Shown here one piece after another: positions 1-7,451 of a DNA stretch of 45,437 bases. Numbering within the stretch: the first letter of the stretch is position 1; each line of letters starts with the position of its first letter. Where the stretch lies: the NCBI GenBank assembly GCA_964639895.1, contig CAZXEJ010000017.1:1-45437 (forward strand), read 5' to 3'. Under the pieces are notes generated by a model. It did no database searches and was not told the DNA's origin. It saw only the letters and a program-made list of their open reading frames with translations. Made by a program: the position numbers and the translations under genes. Source of the DNA: CAZXEJ01 sp964639895 (GTDB taxonomy: Bacteria; Desulfobacterota_D; UBA1144; Nemesobacterales; JADFKM01).

Positions 1-725
1 GTGGTGAGTAGTAGGCGCGCAAATGGAGAGACAAGGGGATGCATTTGAAGAGCCCCCAGAGGGAACAGCGGATTCTTCTTGAGTTGCGTAATTTGTTCAG
101 CGTCCGAGGGGATACAACAACACGGAGCGTATACGTATACTGGAAAAACCGATCGAGCGTATGTGGCCAAGAAATACGAACGGAAATACACAAGCCACAT
201 CGCTATCGAGGAGGAGTGAACGCCGCTCCCAAGAGGACTCAAACCGTTCGTCACTGCCACGGCTCAACGATCCCGACACTCCGTCCACGTGCTCCTTCGT
301 ATCCCGATTTCCAAAGCGACCCCACCATCAGGCGGAACGTGTTCGGCCCCCGACCGGGGCGGACCAAGCCTTTTGGCGCCGTCGTCCCGAAACGACCTCC
401 CACGGCCCTTCACAGCGCGGCGTACCCCCCGGCATCCAGCGGCGACACCGCGTCCGCAACACCGCGATGCAGGTCGGCCGCCTCGCACCTCCTCACCTCG
501 TGAAAGGACGTTTCCCCCTCTCTCCCAATCGCACCCCAACACACACCCGCCACCGGGCGGCAGGGCCTATCCCGTCCCGCCACCCCCGGCGCCGGGACCA
601 CGACCGCCTACCCGTCCTCCCGCGGTCCCCCCTGCCCTCTGCAGCCCAGCCATACCGCTCTCGCGCCGGCAAAAAAAACCCAAGAACACCCGACAATTGC
701 ACACCTCTGCACACTGCCCGGTTAC
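1..725. other. Gene-free region at left edge, C-rich on + strand
   Basis: No reading frame here looks protein-like; the open frames give Arg/Pro/Ser-rich, domain-free translations typical of GC-rich non-coding DNA. The first 220 bases are less GC-rich than the rest and include a 12-base palindrome at 129-140. From about 280 on, the + strand is clearly C-rich (31 C to 17 G by eye in 541-600). It may be the 3' flank of a gene beyond the edge plus the upstream region of the threonine synthase gene. No RNA gene is recognisable. Confidence 0.6.
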
Positions 726-754
726 TTGACACGGGTTGTGTTCATGGGTAATTA
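726..754 (+). promoter_or_regulatory. Sigma-70-type promoter for thrC operon
   Basis: TTGACA at 726-731, a 17-base spacer, and TAATTA at 749-754, in a short AT-rich stretch that stands out from the GC-rich flanks. The predicted transcript start near 761 precedes the ATG at 784. This argues against the upstream in-frame TTG at 736, which lies inside the promoter, as the thrC start. Confidence 0.7.
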
Positions 755-783
755 TTATTGATTATGTGATTGCGGGGTCGTCG

Positions 784-2049
784 ATGGGTTTCGTCAAGTG
801 TCTCAAATGCAAGGAGTGCGGTGAAGAGTTCCCCAAGGCTCCGGTACACGTCTGCGAGATGTGTTTCGGGCCGCTCGAAGTCGTATACGACTACGACGAG
901 ATACGGCCGGTGCTGAGCCGCGAGACCATCGAGCGCCGCGGCTTCAACATATGGCGCTACCGCGAGCTCCTTCCCCTGGACGGCCCCCCCACCATCGGCA
1001 AGGCCGTAGGGTTCACTCCTCTGATCAAGGCCGACAACCTGGCCCGGGTGCTCGGCGTCAAGGAGCTCTACGTGAAGAACGACGCCGTCTGCTACCCCAC
1101 TCTATCGTTCAAGGACAGGGTCGTCTCAGTGGCGCTGTCCAAGGCCAAGGAGTTCGGGTTCGACACCGTCTCGTGCGCGTCGACCGGCAACCTGGCCAAC
1201 TCCGTCGCGGCCCTCTCTTCGGCCGGCCGGCTGGACAGCTACATCTTCATCCCCTACAACCTCGAGCAGGCCAAGATCGTGGGCACCACCGTCTACGGCA
1301 GTAAACTGATCGGGGTCAAGGGCAGCTACGACGACGTCAACCGCCTGTGCAGCGAGATAGCCGGTGCCTTCGGCTGGGCTTTCGTCAACATAAACATCCG
1401 CCCCTATTACGCCGAGGGCTCCAAGACGCTGGGCTTCGAGGTGATGGAGCAGCTCGGGTGGCGGGCCCCGAAGCACATCGTGATACCCATGGCGAGCGGC
1501 TCCCTTCTGACCAAGATCTCGAAGGCGATCGAGGAGTTCGAACTGTTGGGCCTCGTCGAGGCCAACGGCACAAAGATATACGGCGCTCAGGCCGCCGGAT
1601 GCTCCCCCATAACGACGGCACTCAAGAACGGATGGGATTTCTACAAACCCGTCAAGAACCCCGACACGGTGGCCAAGTCGCTTGCCATCGGAAATCCGGC
1701 CGACGGGTTCTATGCCATGGACGTCATAAGGAAACGAGAGTCCTGGGGCGAAGACGCAACGGACGACGAGATCATCGAGGGCATAAAGCTGCTTGCCGAG
1801 ACCGAGGGCATTTTCGCCGAGACTGCCGGAGGCGTCACGGTGGCCGTGGCCAAGAAGCTCATCAAGCAGGGGGTGCTGCCCCGCGACGAGTCCATCGTGT
1901 TGGCCATCACCGGCAACGGGCTCAAGACCCAGGAATCGATCACGTCCAAGGTCAGGGAACCGTACATGATCGAAGCGAGACTCGAGGAGTTCCAGGCGCT
2001 CTACGACAGGCTAACCAAAGGAGGAAAGAAGGAAGATGCCATCTGTTAG
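784..2049 (+). CDS. thrC: Threonine synthase
   Basis: Pyridoxal-phosphate enzyme converting O-phosphohomoserine to threonine, last step of threonine synthesis, cytoplasmic; 421 residues. The N-terminus carries four cysteines in a zinc-ribbon-like pattern (CLKCKECG, then CEMC about 16 residues on), as in many archaeal and thermophile-type ThrC proteins. The fold-type II PLP lysine lies in SFKDR, followed by a Ser/Thr-Gly-Asn phosphate loop (ASTGNLANS). The ATG at 784 is chosen because an upstream in-frame TTG at 736 sits inside a good promoter. First gene of an overlapping trio; its last 14 bases overlap the sulfur-carrier gene. Cysteate synthase is a related family, but ThrC is the best reading. 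Confidence 0.93.
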   Translation: MGFVKCLKCKECGEEFPKAPVHVCEMCFGPLEVVYDYDEIRPVLSRETIERRGFNIWRYRELLPLDGPPTIGKAVGFTPLIKADNLARVLGVKELYVKNDAVCYPTLSFKDRVVSVALSKAKEFGFDTVSCASTGNLANSVAALSSAGRLDSYIFIPYNLEQAKIVGTTVYGSKLIGVKGSYDDVNRLCSEIAGAFGWAFVNINIRPYYAEGSKTLGFEVMEQLGWRAPKHIVIPMASGSLLTKISKAIEEFELLGLVEANGTKIYGAQAAGCSPITTALKNGWDFYKPVKNPDTVAKSLAIGNPADGFYAMDVIRKRESWGEDATDDEIIEGIKLLAETEGIFAETAGGVTVAVAKKLIKQGVLPRDESIVLAITGNGLKTQESITSKVREPYMIEARLEEFQALYDRLTKGGKKEDAIC

Positions 2050-2329
2050 GATACCCACCCCGCTCAGGAAGCTCACGAGCGACCAGGACGAGGTCTCCGT
2101 AGAGGCCTCCACCGTGGCGCAGCTTCTAGACGCCCTGGAGGAGAAATACCCCGGCCTCAAAGAGCGCATCTGCGACGAGAACGGAAACCCGCGGCGGTTC
2201 ATCAACCTCTACGTCAACAACGAAGACATCCGGTTCCTCCAGGGGCTCGACACCCCTCTCAAGGAAGACGACACGGTATCGATAATACCCGCCATCGCAG
2301 GCGGTTCCCTGCATGGAAACGGCGTTTGA
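2036..2329 (+). CDS. CysO/ThiS/MoaD-like sulfur carrier with C-terminal extension
   Basis: A 97-residue beta-grasp (ubiquitin-like) protein. The segment from FINLYVNNEDIRF to IIPAIAGG matches the pattern of mycobacterial CysO (as recalled: FVNIYVNDEDVRF to ILPAVAGG) much better than MoaD or ThiS. Such carriers are adenylated on a C-terminal Gly-Gly by an E1-like enzyme, loaded with sulfur as thiocarboxylate, and give it up to a PLP synthase. Here Gly89-Gly90 is not the end: SLHGNGV follows, so a peptidase would have to trim it first. A strong AGGAGG site near 2020 precedes the ATG. It overlaps thrC by 14 bases and the kinase gene by 17. The cysteine synthase, JAMM peptidase and E1 that could act on it lie at 38.2-40.4 kb. 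Confidence 0.88.
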   Translation: MPSVRIPTPLRKLTSDQDEVSVEASTVAQLLDALEEKYPGLKERICDENGNPRRFINLYVNNEDIRFLQGLDTPLKEDDTVSIIPAIAGGSLHGNGV

Positions 2330-3227
2330 CGTAGTAGGCGTGGGCCAGGCCTGCGTGGACTACACGGGCTACGTCGAGGGCCTGCCGGAGCTGGAGCAGC
2401 GCGTCGAGCTCAAGGAGTTGCGCACGTTCCAGGGAGGACCCACGGCCGTGGCCCTGGAGTTGCTCGCCCGGCTGGGGCTCCGGGTGGCCATCGTCGGCAA
2501 GGTGGGAGCCGACTCGCTGGGCCGCTGGGTCAAGGAAGAGCTCCGGAGCCATGGCCTCGACACCACCCACCTCTACGAGGAAGAGGGCTCTTCAACCCAG
2601 GTTTCGTTCATACCCATCGTCGAGAAGGACGGAAGACGCACCGTATTCTGGTCGCGCGGTACGCTGAGCCCGCTCCGTGAAGACCAGATCCCCATCGACC
2701 TCATCCGCCGGGCGCGCGCCCTGCACTTCGACGACCTACACGCCGCCCGTCTAGTGGATGCGGCGCGCGAGGCCAAGGAGGCCGGCGTCACCGTTTCGTT
2801 CGACGCCGGCGCCTACACGGAGGGGATGGACGGGCTGGCCGGATACGTGGACATATTGTCGGCCACGCCCGACTTCACGACGGCCTATTGCGGCGAGAGC
2901 GACCCCGTACGCGCACTGTCGCGTCTTGCGGCGTTCGGCGCCGAGGTGACCACCATAACGCTTAGCCACCGCGGATCCGTAACTCTATACGGCGGCGAGA
3001 TTATTCACACGCCCGCCCTGCCGGTACAAGCCGTAGACACAACCGGCTGCGGCGACGTGTTCAGGGCGGCGTTCCTCTATGCGTGGCTCGACCGCAGGGG
3101 AATCGGAGCGTCCCTCCGGTTCGCAACGGCCGCGGCCGCAATGAACGCCACCACTCTCGGAGCCCGGGAGGGGTTGCCGGGCGGCGTGGAGGAGATAGAG
3201 CGGTTCATGGAGCGACACTACGGCTGA
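2313..3227 (+). CDS. PfkB-family sugar/nucleoside kinase
   Basis: A 304-residue ribokinase-like (PfkB) kinase, predicted to phosphorylate a sugar, nucleoside or similar small alcohol with ATP. The N-terminal part has a Gly-rich substrate loop (FQGGPTAVALELLARLG) like the GG-x-xxN-A signature, with Pro-Thr in place of the usual residues. The C-terminal signature is DTTGCGDVFRAAF, the anion-hole/catalytic-Asp motif, with Cys replacing the common Ala of DTTGAGD. Substrate cannot be told from sequence. The start codon lies within the carrier-protein frame (17-base overlap), so the two are probably translationally coupled and share the thrC promoter. A link to threonine or sulfur metabolism is suggested only by position. 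Confidence 0.85.
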   Translation: METAFDVVGVGQACVDYTGYVEGLPELEQRVELKELRTFQGGPTAVALELLARLGLRVAIVGKVGADSLGRWVKEELRSHGLDTTHLYEEEGSSTQVSFIPIVEKDGRRTVFWSRGTLSPLREDQIPIDLIRRARALHFDDLHAARLVDAAREAKEAGVTVSFDAGAYTEGMDGLAGYVDILSATPDFTTAYCGESDPVRALSRLAAFGAEVTTITLSHRGSVTLYGGEIIHTPALPVQAVDTTGCGDVFRAAFLYAWLDRRGIGASLRFATAAAAMNATTLGAREGLPGGVEEIERFMERHYG

Positions 3228-4139
3228 GCGTGTCCCCCCCCTGAGCCTGTAAGCGAGCCACTCACGGCGAGTACGCCCTGCCAACCGCAATGAGGGCGGG
3301 GCATTCTACTTCGGCGCAGCGTGCCACCCCACTGAAGATACGCCGAGGCGACGGCCTTCCTCTGAAGAGGCGCGCACGAAGCCCCGGCCGCTCCGGCCGG
3401 AGCACCTTCGGGTCAAGTAGGCGGCAGCCGGCCGCGGGCGCGCGTCAAGACAAGCTATGCGCCGGACCGCATCCACCAGCCGACGGCACCGGGACGGCGG
3501 CGGGTCCCAGCAACGCCGGCCCAAGGCATAGGGCTGGCGCAAGCAGGAGCGGTAGACGAAGCCACCCTCCGACGGTGCTGCCCCACCGCGGACGGCCAGC
3601 AGTTACGCTGCACCAACCCAGATCCCACCCCAGAGAGAGGGTGCGCACCGGGACGGCGGCTCGTGCCACACTACAGCAGACACGGTCCCCTGGGTCATAC
3701 CAAGGTCCTACGGACGGCTCCGCCCCACTCAGCGCACGAGCGTCCCGTTCCGCCACGCCAGGCTCCCCGCGACGGGGCATGATGGGGGGAACTCCGCAAC
3801 CCATCTCGGCCCCAATCGGCGCGCACGGCCGCAGAAGCGGCCAGCGCCACTCGGATTGGCGAGTGCCGGGCGGTACACCGCATATATTTACAATTTCGGA
3901 GAATGCCCCTCCCCGGAGAGGAGAAGGCGCGTCCACATACATCATACTCCCCGCCACGTGCAGCAACGAGAGGGCGTCATGCGGCCACGGGAGACACCGG
4001 GAAGAAGGGGGAGTGGATGGTAAGGCGCAGGTGATACATGGAGCGGGACGTCCCACAGATGTTGGTTGCAGAAGCGATGTGTTCCTTCACAATGCGCGCG
4101 CACACGCCATGTAGGATAGCCCGTGATGTGCCCTTGCAC
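3228..4139. other. Convergent spacer without recognisable gene
   Basis: About 0.9 kb between the 3' ends of the PfkB kinase (+) and the GAF sensor (-). Open frames such as 3290-4114 (+) and 3445-4056 (-) overlap each other antisense and translate to Arg/Pro/Gly/Ser-rich sequence with no domain, so I treat them as chance frames. C and G are about balanced (22 to 21 in 3781-3840), unlike the same-direction spacers. It contains a small palindrome (CTCCGGCCGGAG, 3392-3403). No tRNA or other known RNA seen. Confidence 0.55.
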
Positions 4140-4172
4140 AAAAAAGAGGGCGCGGCGTCGCCGATACGGCGG
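4140..4172 (-). terminator. Possible terminator after GAF sensor gene
   Basis: On the minus strand a CGCCG-TAT-CGGCG hairpin (4160-4172) just after the stop codon is followed, about 13 bases on, by a run of seven T (4140-4146). The gap between stem and T-run is longer than usual, so this is a weak candidate. Confidence 0.35.
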
Positions 4173-4180
4173 GGCAGCCG

Positions 4181-5266
4181 TCAGCCGCCCAACATCCTGC
4201 GCCCTATCTCCTCGGCGCCGCGCCGGGCCATGCGCTCGAGGAGCTCCCTGCTTATGCCGGAGCTTATGCCCACTCCCTCGGCGAAGGCGTCGATGAACCC
4301 TTCGGCGCTAAGTCCCACGATGATGTCGGTGGCCTTCTTGAACGCCCCGTAGAGGCGCTTGGCCTCCTCGGGCTCGTAGCGGCCGATACAGCGCTCGAGG
4401 AACTCGCGCTGGACGAGGTTCACGACGGAGACCGTATAGGGAAGGGGAACACCCTTTACGACGGCCGTGAGCGCCCGGTCCCACTGCTCCTCCCATATTC
4501 GGTCCCAGTCCTCGCCGCGGGCGATGGCGGCAAGCCACTCGGAGACTGCCCTTTCTTCCTCCTCCCGAGCCTCCGCACCCAACACCGGAGGCAGGGCTCC
4601 CCTACCGGCAAGCTCATCGAAGACGGCGCCCACCATATCGCCTATCCAGCTCGAGATCTCATCGGCATGGGTTCTCAGCGTCTCGCGGTCGCAATCGGTG
4701 AATCCGATGTAGTTGATCAACGTCTCGTTGGCCTTGGTCATTCTCTCACTCCTCTCCTCGAACAGTTTGGCCCAGTAGACGGCCGTGGCCAGCCGCAGCG
4801 CCACGGCCTTGAGCAGCTTCACCTCGTCGTCGCTGAAGGAGTGCTTTTCGTCGCTCCACAGCCATATGACGCCGCGTGCGGTGCCCACGTCGTCCTTGAG
4901 AGCAACCGGCACCCCTAGCACGCTGTGTTTGCCCAGCTCCCTTCCCGCAGGGCCGACGTTGGGATCGCTTTGAGCGTCGTGCACGTTGAGCACCCTGTTG
5001 CTCCTGATCACCTTCCACGTTATCCCACGTGGAAAGGGTATCCGCGACGCCTTGCGAACGTAGGAGGGGGGTACGTTCCTGTGGTATTCGAGCACGGCCT
5101 CGTAGGCGTCGGCATCTACCATGTAAATCATAACCATGTCGACGCCCGGCAGGGTGAGAAGCAGGTCGGCGGTGAGCTGATATACCCCCTCGAGGGAGCG
5201 CACGCCTCTGAGCATATCAGTGATGGAATCGATCATCCCGCCGTGGGAATGGTTCGAGGGATGCAT
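4181..5266 (-). CDS. GAF-domain sensor with globin-like C-terminal domain lacking heme His
   Basis: 361 residues, no membrane segment. Residues 15-165 read as a GAF domain (small-ligand or redox sensing). Residues 185-350 (from NYIGFT) resemble the globin-sensor/protoglobin fold. At the usual heme-proximal histidine, in a pattern like G-x-x-H-x-x-x-G-[VL]-P, the sequence has Ala268 (ALTAVVKGVPLPY). If the alignment is right, this is a heme-free globin module, as in RsbR-type stressosome proteins. No output domain (GGDEF, kinase, HTH) is attached, so it may signal through protein contacts. A good promoter lies upstream (5331-5358, minus). ATG at 5236 is an alternative start. The GAF call is firm; the globin call is moderate. 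Confidence 0.75.
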   Translation of the reverse strand: MHPSNHSHGGMIDSITDMLRGVRSLEGVYQLTADLLLTLPGVDMVMIYMVDADAYEAVLEYHRNVPPSYVRKASRIPFPRGITWKVIRSNRVLNVHDAQSDPNVGPAGRELGKHSVLGVPVALKDDVGTARGVIWLWSDEKHSFSDDEVKLLKAVALRLATAVYWAKLFEERSERMTKANETLINYIGFTDCDRETLRTHADEISSWIGDMVGAVFDELAGRGALPPVLGAEAREEEERAVSEWLAAIARGEDWDRIWEEQWDRALTAVVKGVPLPYTVSVVNLVQREFLERCIGRYEPEEAKRLYGAFKKATDIIVGLSAEGFIDAFAEGVGISSGISRELLERMARRGAEEIGRRMLGG

Positions 5267-5330
5267 GTAAACGACCCTTCAACGAGCGGGATCCGCGCCG
5301 TCGCGCGGTGTGCGGGGGTACACAGGGGAA

Positions 5331-5358
5331 ATTCTACTGGCGGGATGGGAAAAGTCAA
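5331..5358 (-). promoter_or_regulatory. Sigma-70-type promoter for GAF sensor gene
   Basis: Minus strand: TTGACT (5358-5353), a 16-base spacer and TAGAAT (5336-5331). The expected transcript start near 5324 gives a leader of about 58 bases before the ATG at 5266. Confidence 0.65.
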
Positions 5359-5384
5359 CCGGCACCGCCGGCCGCGCCGGAGCC

Positions 5385-5410
5385 GAGTCGCCCGGCCGGC
5401 CGGGCGACTC
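5385..5410. repeat. 26-base perfect palindrome
   Basis: Arms GAGTCGCCCGGCC (5385-5397) and GGCCGGGCGACTC (5398-5410) with no spacer. It lies downstream of sufE and about 27 bases upstream of the GAF -35 box. There is no T-run on either side, so a plain intrinsic terminator is unlikely. It could be a protein-binding site or a factor-independent stem without a U-tract. Confidence 0.7.
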
Positions 5411-5577
5411 CTGGTGTGTACAGGTGACGGGGGACGTGCAGTCCGGGGGTCGAGCACAAAGACCGCTCCTCATCCCATCCACGGGAAGACCCCCAAGCAG
5501 GACCCGAACCCACCCTCCGACACGGTGATGATCCGCACACGGGCGGTACCACGTCCTCCCCCGCGCCTCGGCGCCTC

Positions 5578-6012
5578 TCAGTGGGGGCGTGAGTGAGCCA
5601 TGGCCTTTTCCACCTCGGCCCTTATCCTCCTGTATACGGCACTCAACCCCTGTATGCGCCTCAATCCCAGCTTGCTGGCCAACCCGAGGCGCTGCAACAG
5701 GTCCTCGGGGGCCGCCAGAACCTCCTCGGGCGTCGCCCCGTCGAAGAGATCGACCAGCATCGATACGAATCCCCTCACCGTGGGAGACTCCCTTGCGGCG
5801 TCGGCCGCTATGGAGACCTTGCCGTCCTTTATCTCCACCCATAGGAATACCGGCGTCTGGCACTCAGGCACACGGTTGTAACCCGCGTCCCTTGCGAGCT
5901 TGTACTCCTCGGGCAACTCGGGCAGGCTGTCGGCGTAATCGAGCATCACCTCCATGACGGCCTGGGTGTCCATCGACTGGAACTCTTCTATGAGATCGTC
6001 GACTCTCGACAT
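5578..6012 (-). CDS. sufE: SufE-family cysteine desulfuration protein
   Basis: 144 residues. SufE accepts persulfide sulfur from the cysteine desulfurase SufS and passes it to Fe-S scaffold proteins. The acceptor is Cys51 in VPECQTPVFLWVE, matching the family's VxGCQS loop, and the C-terminal half has the usual LGL-x(7)GL helix region. The ATG at 6012 gives the standard N-terminus; a TTG at 6018 has a closer GAGG site and is possible. No sufS or sufBCD is in the window. The next gene upstream on the same strand is a rhodanese, so the pair forms a small sulfur-transfer locus. A SufE-like gene next to a sulfurtransferase is also known in mycobacteria (sseA region, from memory). Confidence 0.9.
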   Translation of the reverse strand: MSRVDDLIEEFQSMDTQAVMEVMLDYADSLPELPEEYKLARDAGYNRVPECQTPVFLWVEIKDGKVSIAADAARESPTVRGFVSMLVDLFDGATPEEVLAAPEDLLQRLGLASKLGLRRIQGLSAVYRRIRAEVEKAMAHSRPH

Positions 6013-6212
6013 TTGCAACTTTTACCTCTACCAGTGGAAGGGGCCGACCCAGTTAACCACTGAGACGGGCCGACCCGATGGAAAGGAACGCATCCCTACA
6101 CTCCTCGACCGCCGTTCCACCTCGGGAGGCCGACTGCGGTCCCCTCCTGGCGCAAGGCGGTCCTCACCGCGGATTTCCCGCAGGGTGTCCCGGACCGCCG
6201 CCCGGCGGGCGC

Positions 6213-7058
6213 TTACGGCTTCTCTATGGGCGCCCTCACAAGGTTGCCCCACTCCGTCCAGGAGCCGTCGTAGTTGCGCACGTGCTTGAACCCCAGCAGG
6301 TAGGTAAGGACGAACCACGTATGGGACGACCTCTCCCCGATGCGGCAATATGCGATGACGTCGTCGTCCGGGCGCAGCCCCAGCTCCTCCATGTAGATGG
6401 CCTTGAGCTCGTCGGCCGACTTGAAGGTGCCGTCTTCGTTCGCGGCCCGCCCCCAGGGAACGTTCTTCGCCCCGGGTATATGGCCGCCGCGCAACGCCCC
6501 TTCCTGCGGGTAGTCGGGCATGTGGAGCAACTCGCCGCTGTATTCGCCCGGGGAGCGGACGTCGATCAGCGGATTGGAGCTCTCGATGTGCTTCATCACG
6601 TCCTTGCGGAACGCTCTTATCGACTCGTCCACCTTGCTCACGCGGTAGGTCGTCCTCTCGTAGGAGGGCACCTCCTTAGTGAGGGGGCGGCCCTCTTCTA
6701 TCCACTTCTGCCGTCCGCCGTTCATTATAAGGCACCGCTCGTGGCCGAACATCTTGAACGTCCAGAAGGCGTAGCACGCCCACCAGTTGCTCTTGTCACC
6801 GTAGAACACAACCGTGGTGTCGTTGGCTATCCCCTTCTCGGACATCAGCTCCTCGAACCTCTCCTTGCTGATGTAGTCCCTTATAACGGGATGCTGAAGA
6901 TCGTTTTCCCAGTCCACCTTGACGGCGCCCGGGATGTGGCCGGTGTCGTAGAGGAGGACGTCCTCGTCCGATTCGACAATACGCACGCCGGGGTCGTCCT
7001 TGTGCTCGTCAACCCACTGCGTGCTCACAAGTACCTCTGGATGCGCGTAATCAGCCAT
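6213..7058 (-). CDS. Two-domain sulfurtransferase (rhodanese family)
   Basis: 281 residues with two rhodanese domains. It moves sulfane sulfur from thiosulfate or 3-mercaptopyruvate to cyanide, thiols or protein acceptors. The active loop is CRIGERS with Cys238; the N-terminal domain is catalytically dead, having Asp in its loop (YGDKSNWWACY). The run from CRIGERSSHTWFVL to NYDGSWTEWGNLVR closely matches actinobacterial CysA/SseA-type thiosulfate sulfurtransferases, and CRxGxR loops favour thiosulfate over mercaptopyruvate (CGSGVTA-type). Start chosen at ATG 7058 because AAGGAGGG lies seven bases upstream; an in-frame codon at 7178 has no such site. Divergent from the exported-protein gene, with a separate AT-rich promoter. 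Confidence 0.92.
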   Translation of the reverse strand: MADYAHPEVLVSTQWVDEHKDDPGVRIVESDEDVLLYDTGHIPGAVKVDWENDLQHPVIRDYISKERFEELMSEKGIANDTTVVFYGDKSNWWACYAFWTFKMFGHERCLIMNGGRQKWIEEGRPLTKEVPSYERTTYRVSKVDESIRAFRKDVMKHIESSNPLIDVRSPGEYSGELLHMPDYPQEGALRGGHIPGAKNVPWGRAANEDGTFKSADELKAIYMEELGLRPDDDVIAYCRIGERSSHTWFVLTYLLGFKHVRNYDGSWTEWGNLVRAPIEKP

Positions 7059-7253
7059 CAGTCTATCCCTCCTTGAGAAAAATTTGAGCTCGACCTTCCA
7101 TCCCACCCGCCGCGTAGCAGGAATACGAACAGCCCTGTCCATCCCCACTCCACCGAACACCGACCGGCCGCGCGCCAACCCCGGCCGCGGCGCGGCTGCA
7201 TCCGACGTGGGGGGGACAGATGCCGTATACCACTTCGATAAGGAAACCTAACT

Positions 7254-7283
7254 CTATAACATACAATACGCAATTGTTTTCAA
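7254..7283 (-). promoter_or_regulatory. Likely promoter for rhodanese gene
   Basis: Minus strand: TTGAAA (7283-7278), 18-base spacer, TTATAG (7259-7254). It sits in the only strongly AT-rich tract nearby, and its -35 box lies inside the inverted repeat at 7272-7291. Confidence 0.5.
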
Positions 7284-7291
7284 CAACAATT
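7272..7291. promoter_or_regulatory. Inverted repeat AATTGTT-N6-AACAATT, possible operator
   Basis: Perfect 7-base arms at 7272-7278 and 7285-7291 with a 6-base spacer, covering the -35 box of the predicted rhodanese promoter. A following T-run (7291-7296) could also make a weak + strand terminator. The position suggests a repressor site; the regulator is unknown. Confidence 0.45.
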
Positions 7292-7374
7292 TTTTTCCAA
7301 ATGAAAAGACGCCTGAGCTCCACGGCCCGACACCCGCTGCACGCCGTATCCCGTCCGGCGAGCGCTTAACTCCA

Positions 7375-7403
7375 TTGACTCGGAAATCCGCTGCCATTAT
7401 AAT
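7375..7403 (+). promoter_or_regulatory. Near-consensus sigma-70 promoter
   Basis: TTGACT (7375-7380), 17-base spacer, perfect TATAAT (7398-7403). Predicted transcript start about 7410, giving a leader of about 40 bases to the ATG at 7452. One of the strongest promoters in the window. Confidence 0.8.
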
Positions 7404-7451
7404 TCAGGTAGCTTCATCGTACCTCTGGAAAACCGGGAGGGGCCGCAAGAG

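Larger units (their letters stand above)
5267..5577. other. Spacer between sufE and GAF gene with palindrome and promoter
   Basis: Same-direction (minus) spacer of 311 bases. It holds the GAF promoter (5331-5358) and a 26-base perfect palindrome (5385-5410). The sufE-proximal part (5411-5577) is C-rich on the + strand, that is G-rich in the direction of transcription. No coding frame is credible. Confidence 0.6.
7059..7451. other. Divergent intergenic region with two promoters
   Basis: 393 bases between the rhodanese (-) and small exported protein (+) genes. It contains an AT-rich islet (about 7245-7310) with a rhodanese promoter and an inverted repeat, then a near-consensus promoter (7375-7403) for the right-hand gene. 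The rhodanese leader would be about 190 bases long; no riboswitch fold is recognised in it. Confidence 0.65.

Noticed and set aside
129..140. GTATACGTATAC palindrome
   Set aside because: Short and isolated; no partner promoter or repeat copies seen, so no function is claimed.
39..751. Overlapping open frames at the left edge
   Set aside because: Three frames on one strand are open together and all low-complexity, which fits GC-rich non-coding DNA.
3290..4114. 274-codon open frame in the convergent spacer
   Set aside because: Arg/Pro/Ser/Gly-rich translation without domains, overlapped antisense by other equally long frames, no ribosome site and no codon pattern like the real genes (few AUA, no hydrophobic periodicity).
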